Source of the DNA: Ifrita kowaldi
Lineage: Eukaryota; Chordata; Aves; Passeriformes; Cinclosomatidae
Length of the DNA: 64,000 nt
NCBI GenBank assembly: GCA_013398055.1
Contig: VZRS01008238.1
Coordinates: 124,155-188,154 of the forward strand
Reading direction: 5' to 3'
The notes under the pieces were generated by a model. It ran no database searches, was not told the DNA's origin, and was given only the letters and a program-made list of their open reading frames with translations. Both the position numbers and the translations under genes were made by a program. Positions 38,440 through 49,530 of the stretch are shown in pieces; positions within the stretch are counted from its first letter, which is position 1, and the number at the start of each line of letters is the position of its first letter.

Positions 38440-39130
38440 AGCATAATAGGGCTGGTGCCATGGTAACTACCTTGTGGCTTTTTAATTGAACAGCTGACTT
38501 CCAGGAGTGAGAATTGCTACCTACTTCCCTGCTTTCTGCAATTTACCAAGGCTCTATCCCAAAGAAAAACAATGAATTAGGGGCTGTTAGCTCGTGTGCA
38601 CTTGACAGCTATGTTTTCTCCGTACAGTAGGTGCAGTTCATACAGAAAAGGTCTGCAAAAGCTGCCACAGTGCACACACATCATTTGACAATAATTTTAT
38701 TTGAAATCAGCTTACAATTGCCTTTTTTTTTTAAGCTTGGTCTGATATTAAGGGCAGGAGGTGTCTGAAAGAACTCATTAAGTCCATATACAGCCTAGTA
38801 TAGGAAAAGGCCTAAGTATTATTACGTTATGTATAATTGTGCCATAAAGAACTATTTTTTCCTCCAAATAGTTAATTGGGATGCAATACTGGTTATTTTA
38901 AGCTTTACAAAAGAGTTCTTTGCATAATAGAGTGGCTGTTTCGTGCAGCTCCTATGATAAAATTCTCACCAGTCTTAAAATGACAGATGTAATATTACCT
39001 TTAATAAGTGTCTACCGATGCATGCAAATTGAATTAAATAGTGGGAGTACAAATTTGTCTGATAATTAAGATAAAAATTCATGTCAGCTTAAGCCCTGAT
39101 GTATATTAGTAACCCTGTATACTTCTTTTT
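38440..39130. promoter_or_regulatory. Candidate regulatory block with RFX, octamer and HOX motifs
   Basis: The block has no recognisable repeats and a concentration of developmental factor motifs. At 38454-38467, GGTGCCATGGTAAC is a near-perfect RFX X-box. ATGCAAAT (about 39017-39025, within GCATGCAAATTG) is a POU octamer. CCATAAA near 38842 resembles posterior HOX/CDX sites, and TGACAGATG near 38982 combines a TALE half-site with an E-box half. The motifs are seen directly. Enhancer function and conservation are inferred. Confidence 0.3.
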
Positions 39131-40908
39131 CTGCATTCTCTACCAATTACTTTTAGTGTCGCACTCTTGATTACTGTAATATGCAGTCCTTTAAAAATTT
39201 ACAAATGATCTGTAGAAAGTATTAAACAAACAAAAGACTTCTTTGTCAAGCACCTTCAATAAAATAATGTTATAACTTCAAAATCAGGGAGCCTTACAAA
39301 CTGCTCAAAGTTCAATACATCTCACATTGAAAAAATTCTCTCAGAGTGTAATAGAAATGGGAAATAATAGGTATAGATACAATAATAAATAGAGCATGCA
39401 GCAAGCAATGTCTCCAACCTGTGAAAATGGTCACTGTTTTAGAAAAGGTCTCTGTTGCATGTCAGGACAAAATTCTACCACCAGCCTAATTTTTCCACAA
39501 GCCAGTTACGAAATTTAGCTATTTGTCTTTTGTGTTAGTCTCATTTGAAGATATACCTGGAACAGGAAATTCAGCATTTTTATAGTTCAGAAATTCACCT
39601 AGGACATGAAATAAGCAGCTCAGGTGCTTGAACATGGGTTTAAACAATTCTTGTAAATGTCCCAAGTCATGAGTTCCTCTTGGATAATACTTTACGTGCC
39701 TTCATTTTTGACCTCAGACGGTTTCTTTGACGCGATGCACCTTATAAAAATGTTCTTTAAATGGCTACAACCCCACATAAGTTGTAATTACAATAAAATG
39801 TTTTTCAACCGAACCCTGTAAAATCTCTAGTAAAAAAATTCCATATCAGTTGTTGGCATAAATGGATGTACTAAAATTGCCTGGAATATGAATTTACATT
39901 TTCTGCATTTTGAATCAGGAGTTCCTTAACTAAAATATTTCTGTTACAGAAATGACACATCCTTAAAGAAAACCAGAGTCTGCGGTCATTTGAGGCTAAT
40001 CATTGCATTGTAGAAGGAAATTTGTACTTGACATGCACAGTGATCTTCAAGATAAAGAATTCAAATTCAGAATGCTAAAAGCCTGATACATATATAGGAA
40101 ATGAGAAAAAACTGGAACTTTGTCCTGAAACATCTCAATTTTATTTTCGTGAGGACCTAGAGCCAAGGTTCCCATATCACAGTGTTTCTGATATTCAGGG
40201 CTAAACTCTGGAGAAAAAGTCCATAATTGCTTTGCGGATGCAGTAAGGTGTCCCATGAGGAGAACCCACCCACTGGTCCCAGGGTGATGGAAGTCTCCTG
40301 AAATTAGCTGGTCTTCCAAGTATTGCAACATTTGAAGCAAGATATAAGAACAAGACTGGATTTGGATCTTGGATTCAAAATGTGTCCACAACTTAAGTTA
40401 GTACTCCTTGAGCACCAACTAACAGAAAATGTGGCTTTGCATACACTTAGCATGGGTTTAGTCTCTTTTTGTGTAAGATTCAACCTGTATGTATTCTCCA
40501 ATGATGGTTAAACACCTCTAACGAACTTTGCAGACATGTAGTGAAGTTAAACACCTGTGAAAAAGAAATATCAGGTGGTCTGAAAATCCAGTCTCTTTTG
40601 TTTAACTGCTTTGTTATCACTGAAAAAAAAGCAGCTTATGTAGACTCATGTAGGCTTACATAGGTGGAACAGGCACTTTTAAAATGAAAAACCGAACCAG
40701 ACCAGAAACACTGGATAGACAGTTCAGAATTACTTAGACCCACTCTCAGAGTGGGAGCTGAAGCCCACCCTTCTGCTCCAGGCTTACAGCAGAGCTCTAA
40801 ATAATTTCAGACAGGTGTGCACACTACTGCAGCCCAGGGCAGCAACCAATGCCGGCCACAATGCTGCACTGAAGACACTTTTTTTCTTACAGGAACCTGA
40901 CCTGCTGA
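39131..40908. other. AT-rich intergenic DNA
   Basis: No gene was found. A 114-codon minus-strand frame at 40047-40391 lies opposite a 62-codon plus-strand frame and has no recognisable motif. Confidence 0.6.
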
Positions 40909-41055
40909 AATCCCTGACTGTGCTCCCAGACACATCCTTGTCATTCCTCTGCCCATCTGTAAAATGGATATAATAGCACTAGGGAGGTAATGAGGATAAA
41001 TACATTAAAGATAATGAGGTGCTCAGACACAATGGTAATACAAGCCATATGAGTA
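40909..41055 (+). mobile_element. MIR-type SINE, well-preserved core and 3' region
   Basis: CTGCCCATCTGTAAAATGG followed by ATATAATAGCACTAGGGAGG, TAATGAGGATAAATACATTA, AAGATAATGAGGTGCTCAGA and CCATATGAGTA follows the MIR layout, from the 'ccccatctgtaaaatggg' core to the 3' end form common in sauropsids ('gaggataaatacattaaaga', 'gaggcgctcagatac', 'ccatataagta'). The 5' tRNA-like part is eroded or missing. Confidence 0.72.
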
Positions 41056-43689
41056 AGCTTTGCTTAAGCTTGTGAGTGTTAATAACAGTGTTCATTCTGT
41101 CTCGGCTATAACACTGTACTTGGCAACAATTGAAGTATTATAAACAGTCCTACTGTATAATGAGTCAGATTACAGAGCTGAATGGATTTGGAAGCCAAGA
41201 CTGGCCTAACAGAGCAAATAACACAGACCCTGTCATTAACCCTCATCCACCTTTCCGGCTGCACCCAGCAGGGTGGGCGCTGCATCCCAGCCGGACAGCA
41301 CGTGCCCAGCCAGCCTCAGCTCCCTCCTCACAAGCCTCTGTCCTCAACAACGGCAAGGAGAGAGTCAGGATCCATGCTCAGCAGAAATGGGTGTGAATCC
41401 ACTTAAAATATTAGTTTGACTTTATTTAAACCAAGATAAAATGCTGTTCAGGGTATTTCAATATATTGGGCAGGGGAACGTAGAATCACATCCCATGCTA
41501 ACAGATCTCTCCGGAAAGAAAGGGCCCTGGAAGGGGATCTCAAAACCATTCCTGAAAATGTCCAAATACTGTATTTTTTACGTCCTTTGACATTAAAGAA
41601 TATTTTCCATTTTTTCTGAGTCAGCAGACAGATAAAATGAGAGAAACAAAATAGGATTTTTGACTGTTTGAAGCTTCAGGAGTGGGCTTGAGTTTTACTT
41701 TACTCTTTGCAACCCTGCAAGGAGTTCCAGGCTCAGTCGCTAGAGTCCATCCAAAGTTACTATTATGGCTTTGCAATAAGACAATCAGTGCTTCAGGTAG
41801 GTGTTACAGTAAGGAGACACAGAATCACTTCCCCTGTAACTGGGCCAACAACAGTGAAGTGATTGCCCAATTTAATGCAATGTCCTGACGCCTCTTGACA
41901 TCAGTGTTGATTCAGTCAGATGTTTGGTGAATTTATTTGGCTTATCCATTGACTGTTCTAATGCTCTCCATAAGATTGTGTGAGGGAGAGACAAAACAAC
42001 AATGGCACGAAAGCAATGTAAGAAGCCCACAAGCCACAGACACCAGTGCAATGAATGACTGCAGCAGGTGGTGTAAATAGGTTCCTCAGTCCGAAGCAGC
42101 TACAGCCATCATCTTATCCAAGGGGTGAAGCAACAGACTTTTGGGAATATGGAGTTCTAACTACCCTTTCCTGAAAAGGGACAGAAAAATACCTCTTCTG
42201 GGTCAACACCTTTCTGTTCAGCATTTCTGTAAGGGGCTACATAGGACAATATACAAAAGAAGTGTTGCCTTCTCTACAAGGCACGAACACATGAGAGGAG
42301 ACATGCTTTTAAATGAGCTGAGTACCAAGAGACTGAGTTTCTCCCTCCCTGACTATGTGAGGAATAAAGTCACCGGAAGGAGCAGCCCAGGGCTGTTCCT
42401 GGTGTTATGCTCCCTATTGCCTTTCATCGACTGGAGCAGAAGCTCTACCTAATTACACCCATGATGAATTTGTCCTATCTGCTGTACACTTAACAAAGGA
42501 GGGTTTATTGCAGATTGGTGTGCAATGGTCTCTTCTCTGTAATCCTCACCACTAGGGCCCATCAAATGGGAATTGATGGCAAGGACCAACCAAAGATTTA
42601 ACATCCTGGACTTTGCTGGGCTTCTTACCTTTTATTTATTTTTTTTTTAATGTGGTGTGGTTGGTGAGTTAACATACACAGCTATTAAGAACTACAAATG
42701 ACTATTTATCCTGCAGCCAGCTAAAAAGGTTCAAACTATATCACAAATGAGGGCACACCGGGAAAATGGCTAACTGTGGTCTTTAATTTGTAAATAATGA
42801 TTTTAGACCATGACCCTTAATAGGACACTGTCACTTGTGCTGTGATTTATGTCTAGTGTGATGACATCAGTACCAATACTGCTGATAAAAGAACACTTAT
42901 ATTGAAGCAAACAGGATGATGAATGGAGTACAAGTCTACTTACTCATTTCATTACTGACTCTTCTGTTCACCACAGAGCTAATGTAGCGAGTCATTGTCT
43001 GCCTTGGGAGTATTTTGCAGGTTGAATTTAATGGCACAAGTGTGTGATATGTACTTCAGTACCAGTGTTTGAAATGGCACAATCATAGATTAAAAAAATG
43101 TGTGTGTGTGCTCAATAGTTTATGTATGAAACAGAAAATAACTTTATGTCAATTTCTTAAACAGAAAACAGCTAGAAAGTACTTCTCTTATTTTTCTTGC
43201 AGAGTTTCCAAGGTTTATGAGAGCACTTAATTCCCCAACAACTTAAATTTCTGCATATGTTTTATAGAGTGGACAAAAATAGCAAGTAACATAACCAGCA
43301 CAGTTAAGTATGACAGACAGGCTTTTTAAAGCTGCACAGTATTCATTTCTTTTAAAAAAAAGTTTGCCACTGCAAATGCAGAAACATCTACATAGAGACA
43401 CCTTTAAAATGCTTTCATTAGCAAACATTTGACACTGAAGCCTTTGCTGATGTAAACAATGTAAATGTTAACATTAACCTTAATCAGACCTATTTCCTAA
43501 GATATAAATACTATACTAATGAAAGAGTCTGCCAGCATAATCAGGAGGGCAAAGAATTCCCCTAGGACTCTTCAAGCATGTGTATGTCACCAATAATTCT
43601 GCTAACCCTTGAGTGCTAGTGACTTTGAATGTAGAGAAGGGGAGGTAAATGCAGTTTTATTAGTGCAGTTTTATTGCTATGGCCAGCTG
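41056..43689. other. Intergenic DNA
   Basis: No gene was found. A patch at about 41240-41400 is GC-richer and open in two plus frames. Sequence at about 41481-41550 faintly recalls the antisense 3' end of CR1 and is listed among rejected items. The segment 42061-42075 (GCAGCAGGTGGTG) weakly resembles a CTCF core. Confidence 0.55.
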
Positions 43690-44090
43690 CACTCTTTTCT
43701 CTGTAAAAGGTAATTACTTCCAATAGTAACAAGCTAATTGATTGCTAATTAAATCAATTGGCACACTAACCGCTGTCAGAAAGTGACAGATTAGCTGGTC
43801 ACATGACAGTGTGTTAGTAATGAAAAGTGGACATGGTCTGAGTGTGATTGACACGGCAGATGAAAAGTGATTTGGGATCTCCTAGGTGGTCATGAAGAGG
43901 GCATGGAAAACATGATTGATTCAATGGCGACTGTCAGGGAGGAAATGAGAATTGAATGGGATTCAGTGTTGCCCTGGAACCTCACCACATGATGCTCCAA
44001 GTTTTTTCACATGTAAATAAGCTAGACAGGGCTTTCTGGCAAATGAAAGGCAGGATGGGGGAGGAAAATGGGAGGAACAGAAAGTGAAAG
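43690..44090. promoter_or_regulatory. Candidate developmental enhancer: TALE/homeodomain motif cluster
   Basis: Within about 240 bases the sequence has TAATTA (43710-43716 region), an inverted homeodomain pair AATTGATT/AATCAATT around GCTAATTA (43736-43759), and an inverted MEIS/TGIF pair CTGTCA-5-TGACAG (43773-43789). It also has TGACAG (43804-43809), the PBX-MEIS type composite TGATTGACA (43845-43853), the PBX-HOX type ATGATTGATT (43912-43921), and CTGTCA (43931-43936). Four TALE hexamers in about 165 bases compare with under 0.1 expected at equal base use. No repeat is recognisable inside. MEIS, PBX and HOX cooperation at such sites is established; that this segment acts as an enhancer is inferred. 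Confidence 0.45.
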
Positions 44091-44370
44091 TCAAATCAAC
44101 AGAACTCAGAAAGTTCGGTTTGCTTTGTAAAGGGGAAATAAACCCACAAATTTTTTAGTGAGTAAGGATATGCTCCCAGGTCTTATTTTCATTAATTGTG
44201 AAGGTTTATGAATTAGTTTAGGAAGGCCTTCATAAAAAATAGAACTAATTTTTGAGCATGTTGCTTTAGTTTGCAAGAACTCTGTATACTTTATAAAACA
44301 AAGGAGAGGAAAATGGAAAGAGTTTTATGCAATTATTATTGCCCAGAGAAGCACATATACAATTACATAT
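44091..44370. other. AT-rich intergenic DNA
   Basis: Nothing recognisable was found. This is the right flank of the motif cluster. Confidence 0.5.
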
Positions 44371-44430
44371 ATCTCCCTCTCTCTGTGTCTCTCTGGCTCT
44401 TTTAAATATATATTTTAATATAAATATATG
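44371..44430. repeat. Compound low-complexity TC / TA run
   Basis: CTCCCTCTCTCTG-type pyrimidine repeats run into ATATATATTTTAATATAAATATAT. Both parts are imperfect, so this is low complexity rather than a long microsatellite. Confidence 0.7.
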
Positions 44431-47400
44431 GCAAGTTCAGTATTGCAAAACTGAATTGATTTCCTAAAGATTAAAAGCTCATATCAAATATTTAACATGC
44501 TTTTATGTCCCAAACTTAGTATTATAAAGTAGTCAATCTCTCTAAGCCCAACCTTTTAAAGTAAAATGGAAAAATGTTAATTTTTTTTTGCTGGATGACA
44601 TTCCATACTTGCTATATTGTTATTATCGTCAAACTTGAGTAAATGTTTCTGAAACACCAAAATTTTTATATAATCTTTGAATAAGAAATAGTTAATTCTG
44701 AGCATAATAATAGACTAATAAATGAGTTAATACTCAGCGGCTCCTAACAAATGCTGACATTTAACTGTAACTGTTAAGGTATTATGCAGATACTTCTGAA
44801 AAGGAGACAATTATTACTGTTTTATTAACATCTAAGATGGTATGAGCTAGGGCTTGTGCGCTTTATTCATCCTTTCTGGAGAAAACTGGCGCTGCTGAGG
44901 ACAAGTGTTGTTTGGCAAGGCACCCAAACCAACTCTCCCTGAGGGTGTTTCCTTTTAGTAGAACCTAGGCCCAGTGGCATTGCACAAGATGTGTGGACAC
45001 AGTGATTAAAACCCTCCACTTTTTTAAAAAGAAATGGGAGTCTGGCCTCATCTCCTTTCTCATACTGCCCTACATAACTGCTTTCAGGATGGTGTGGGAA
45101 AGAGGTGCCTCTACTTATGAATGAGTTTACTTTCTGTAATAAAGAACAGAATTCAAAATAAAGATGAACCTCTTTCTTTTGAATGCCATAGCAGCTTGTG
45201 AAGTCATTGAATAAGGCCATGGCTGGATGGGAAGAGACATTTACACCATCTAGAAACTTCTGCTTTGGCTAACTGATGCCAAGTGGGATTAGAAAAATGC
45301 AGGGGATTTTTCGTGCCTTAGTTTTTGCACAGACTGTTCACCAGTGCCCACCAACATCATCTCACTGCAATGAGCGGTGGGATCCAGATCAAGGGAGTAA
45401 AAGGCAAAGTGCATGTTCATGTTCTGCCTCACTTAATTCCTGCTGAGTCTCCTGTGGCTGCCATATTATCATCTTCTGTCTTCAATTTTCCTTCTTTCCT
45501 TCCTTCTTTTCCTGTTTCTGAATGGAAGTGTCCTGGCATCTCTTCTGCTAAGTAGGTAATACCCAAGAGGAAGGGAACAAGGACTTTCATTCACAAGAAT
45601 TACAATTAATTTAATCCAAATAAGCCAAGACCTCTCAGTTCATTTCTTTCTCAGACATGAAAATTAAAGCAAAGGGGAAAATACTGAGAAGAATCCCACC
45701 CACACAAATTATCCTATCACTTTAATGTTATGCCTGAATCCATGAGTTTTTACATAAAATTATGCTCCAGATTATGCTGCAGCTTTAGAGGACCAATAAG
45801 CACCATCCCTGGTTAGGTAAAGCACACATTTTACGAATATAACAGTATGTGGCTGGAACATATGGGATCATTACTTCCTCTTAGTATTTCTCTTTTAATT
45901 CCAGTTTATAGATTATGAAGGATCTTCTCTATCAAAGAACTTTCTACTAGGGTGAGTATAAATGGTGAAATTATTTCTTGATATTAACTTTTTCAAGGAT
46001 GTCAGTTCTTGCTATTACAAATTATCTTTGCACTTTCATGTGTCTATTCTTTAACCACTTACACAAATGAAGGCAAAGTTCATGCACACAAGTTATTAGA
46101 CACTAATTTTTCCAATACTCTTATTCATGAAGCATTTTATCATCTAGTTTCAGCCAAGTCTCTTAGACCTATAAACAAGAATGGGCATTACGTATAGTTA
46201 TATGTTTTGTCATTTATCTCATCTCATGAATCAAAGCCCAGAAGTTCTGAAATATTGCCAGCAAAAAAATCATGCAAATGTTTTGGCACTGAATTTCAAG
46301 CCAGGCTAACTTCTAAGCATGGTAGAAATCAGTAATGAGTCATAAAAATCTTCTCCTCTTGAACAGCAAGGTATTACAAAATGCTCTGGAAGTTCCACAG
46401 AGAGCATTGGAACATACATCTCAACTTCATAGTGTGTATTTTTGTCTTTTAAGGTGAACTATTAAAGTTTCCTTTCTTATACTGATGGCTTTTCACAACC
46501 TAATCACAATGCAGTTAGTGCAGATGAAATTACCGGTCACAGTCTGGATTTGACCTTCCAGCACAGCTCAAATCCAAAATAAAAAAATTCCCATGTCCCT
46601 ACCTCAAGAAACACAGACTTATCAGTCAGGTCACACAGAGCTGAGAGTGGTACTGATAGTGGGAAAAGTCCTTTTATGTTTTCTATTCAATCAGCTCCTT
46701 ACTCTGGAATGTGTGTATCAAACCCTACACATGAGTGTGGATAACAAGGCAGCCACCACATGCTCAGGCAAGCTGGCGTCCGTGGAGGCAGTGGAGGTCT
46801 GGAAGAGCATTCCCAAGGGAAACCTCCTCCACTGCAGGTAGACTCTGGCTGGGTACCAGCCTCGTGCAAGATCTGCAGAGGTTCCTCTCTACTCCCATCT
46901 TCCCACAGGTTCCAAGTGGGATGATCCAGCAATGCTTGTGGCCCAACTGCAAATCATGCAATGTGTGCGTCCAGCTTGAAAAACACATCTGAGCCTGTCC
47001 TTGTGTGCCTGCAATCAAGTTGCATATTTGGCATGCTGGCCAGTGTCCTGGACCTTATTCAACCAGCTCTCTTGGAACAACCAGTCACTGATTTACACAT
47101 TCAAACATGAAATCGGGCTCCCCAGCTAGGCACGGGAGCATGAGAATCTCAACCCTAGCTATTTACCCAAAATCCCAAATGGAAAATTTGTCCTGTGACT
47201 TGAGCGAGAAGTCATGTTTCTTAAAATTTGTTCCAATATTTAGGGTCATCATTCAATTGCTGCAGAGGAAGAAGCCGTGGCAAGGGTCCTGCCTTTCAGT
47301 GTGTTGCAAATATAACCTCTCAGTGAACTAACAAGGAGTGGGAGGGAAAAATATTATCCCAGCTTGGCATGCTACCTCACTGATAGAAATAAAATTGGGT

Positions 47401-48000
47401 TAAACTTGTGTAGATTCCACTAAGCTGCCATTTACAAGATAAAACTAACCCCACTCATGGCTTGGTTATTTTAGGTCACAGAGCTCATTCTCTATAACAA
47501 CAACAAAAAAAGCAAACAACAACAAAAACAACCCGCTGAAAGAAATGCAAATGTAAAGGATATTTAAATAAATATAGTAGTATCTGCAAATTTAAGGGAT
47601 TTATGTCAACATGGTACCTGCTAGCCTACTTCCACACATCTAACTATCCTCTTCTGTCATTTATAAGCAATGGCTTGTCTAGTTGAGTACTTGGGAAAGA
47701 TAAAACAAATCCATTAATGGTGAGAAGTCAATACAATGTAAATTAAAGCATGGCAAAACCCCATGTACACTCTGTCAGCTAAAGGGTCTGTAGATCAAAT
47801 GGAGCCTTCATACCCAGATTAAGCTCCTTAACCTATGCACATTGACATCATAAGTTTTCTTTACTTGATGGGTTTTTTTTTGAGCATCCACAAACAGTCA
47901 AGTTGTCTTCAGCTCACATGCAGCAGGGAAAGCAAATCCTATGATTTATATCAAAGACTTTATTGAAGCTCACACTGATACCCTTGATATTTTCAGTGAC
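44431..48000. other. Intergenic DNA with a CAA-rich stretch
   Basis: No gene was found. A GC-richer patch at about 46735-47020 is open in four overlapping frames on both strands, which argues against real coding. An imperfect (CAA)n / A-rich run spans about 47495-47533. Confidence 0.55.
47495..47533. repeat. (CAA)n-rich low-complexity run
   Basis: ACAACAACAAAAAAAGC is followed by AAACAACAACAAAAACAACC. This is an imperfect trinucleotide run, possibly the decayed tail of an old retroposon, although no body is recognisable on the left. Confidence 0.75.
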
Positions 48001-48030
48001 AAAATTCCCATTGATTTCAGTGGAGTCATG
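48001..48030. repeat. Short ancient repeat fragment
   Basis: AAAATTCCCATTGATTTCAG followed by TGGAGTCATG is close to the 'actcccattgacttcaatggg' core shared by old amniote repeats. It is too short to assign. Confidence 0.33.
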
Positions 48031-48447
48031 CCTTTTACCTCGACCTATTTGGGTTTATTTTAGCAGAAAGTGGTCTGAGGCACTGCCAGGCTTTATTTTC
48101 TGTGTATTGTTCAGCATGAAAAGAAGGAAATAATCTGATCCTGTTTATCTGAGTGCCAGGATTGCCTTCCATCAACAGTACAGAAATACATTCTGAAAGG
48201 ATTCCTAGCTAGAATCTTGGGTCTAGTCTGACTTATTTTTAGTAGAGTTCTTAAAGACACAAGAGTTAGTGCTGTGTGGGCATCATTTAACATACCAAAA
48301 CCATATTAAATGCCTGTATCTGCTGGGTGAATCCCAAAGGATAACATTACGTATAGGTGGAGCTTCAATGTCTCTCTTACCCACTCTCAACCTGCTTTGA
48401 ATTCTGCCATTTGCTCCCTGTTGTGAAATTCAGTTTTTTTCTTCTTT

Positions 48448-48510
48448 GGACCTGATTCAAATCTCATTAAAGCCAATGTGAATTTAAATGAATGGACTTT
48501 GCATCATGAT
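48448..48510. repeat. Ancient amniote repeat fragment
   Basis: GACCTGATTCAAATCTCATT, then AAAGCCAATGTGAATTT and GGACTTTGCATCATG, resemble a repeat I recall with 'ggcctgattcaaatcccatt', 'gaagtcaatgggaat' and 'ggctttggatcaggc' in that order. It lies about 140 bases upstream of the L2-like fossil and may or may not be related to it. Confidence 0.42.
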
Positions 48511-48644
48511 TTTAATTAAAGCCTTTTACAAGCCCAGCCCTCTGAATGTTTCACCCTTGCTGAAACACTCTTATCTTTGCTTCTTCTGCTATTAATGACA
48601 CCAATCCTACCCATCCCAGCACAGCCTGTTCAAAGACGACTTTT

Positions 48645-49530
48645 TCAATTACCATCAACTGCCATCTCTATGCTAATAATTTACTGATCTACATCTCTCT
48701 AGATCTGTCTCTGTGTGCAAATTAAGGTCTTGATCTGCCTCTTTAGCATCCTCTGGTATTTAGCTGTCACCTAGAACTAAGCATGGCAAAACCATAATTC
48801 TTAACCTTTCCTTCCAAACTTTCTCTGTTACAAGAAATGTCACCATCCTGTCTAGTTCAGACTTGGTGCTAACTTCACTCATGCCAATCCCCAGATCTCT
48901 GGATGCTTGTTTTGCCTGCACCTGGCTGGTCTAACATCTCTGAAATATGGGATCCCTCCAAAGGACTTGAGTTCTCATCATCTTGCCTCTCAATCAATGC
49001 AATATTAATTTCTCAGGCCCAAAACTGTGCAACCTTATTCCACTTAGATCCAGTAAGAATGCTACCAGAAAGAACGGCTTTTTTTCCTAGCCTGTTGCTT
49101 TGACTATACCTTTTCCTTCTTGAATAACATATGAGCTGCACTTCTTCACTTTCCAAGCCCTTCACACACTCCTGTCAGTGCATCTACATGAGCCCACATC
49201 TCAATTCCTTTATAAACTCTTCATCAAGGCTTTTTTGTTCTTTTGCTTTTGCATAATTGGAAAGTGCTCGCCACAGACAGGCACAGAGGTATCTCATTGT
49301 TTCAATAGGACTTACTTTTCCTGGGGAAGAAAAAAAAAGCAATAGACAGTGATCAGACTGCTTATCACTCCTACAAGAAGTGTTTCGTTCTTTCTTCTTA
49401 CTCCCTGTTTGATGGTATCCACTTGCTGTCTCTTCTTGCATAGCTGTATCATAGATCTTTGGACAGTCTCTGCTTTCTACTTTTTCACTCATGCAGCCTC
49501 CAAGCAAAAAGCACCTTAAGACACTGTGAT
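48645..49530 (+). mobile_element. Fossil L2-clade LINE, reverse-transcriptase region
   Basis: At 48660-48716 the plus strand reads CHLYANNLLIYISLDLS, matching the L2-clade reverse-transcriptase motif around the catalytic YADD box (typical: HLYADDTQIYLS). Here the box at 48669-48680 is YANN, so both catalytic aspartates are lost. At about 48777-48820 the frame gives LSMAKP, a stop, then FL.FPSK, paralleling the family's 'LNMSKTELLIFPSK' segment. Around 49085-49175 the DNA 'TCCTAGCCTGTTGCTTTGAC' and 'TTTCCAAGCCCTTCACACAC' match L2 coding DNA for the 'ARRFDHV' and 'FKALHN' segments. The part after about 49190 is more weakly similar, with AAAAAGCACCTTAAGAC near 49510 like the 'kkhLkT' region. Stops and frameshifts make it non-coding. 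Confidence 0.72.

Noticed and set aside
41481..41550. Possible antisense CR1 3' end (TAGAATCACA ... CCTGGAAGGGGATCTCAAAACC)
   Set aside because: Two CR1-like words occur in the right order, but about 35 unrelated bases separate them and no further CR1 sequence follows.
42061..42075. CTCF-like GCAGCAGGTGGTG
   Set aside because: Only part of the core matches, and similar words recur elsewhere (near 50622).
46593..47018. Cluster of open frames on both strands in a GC-richer patch
   Set aside because: Several phases are open at once, as expected from fewer stop codons at higher GC, and no family is recognisable.
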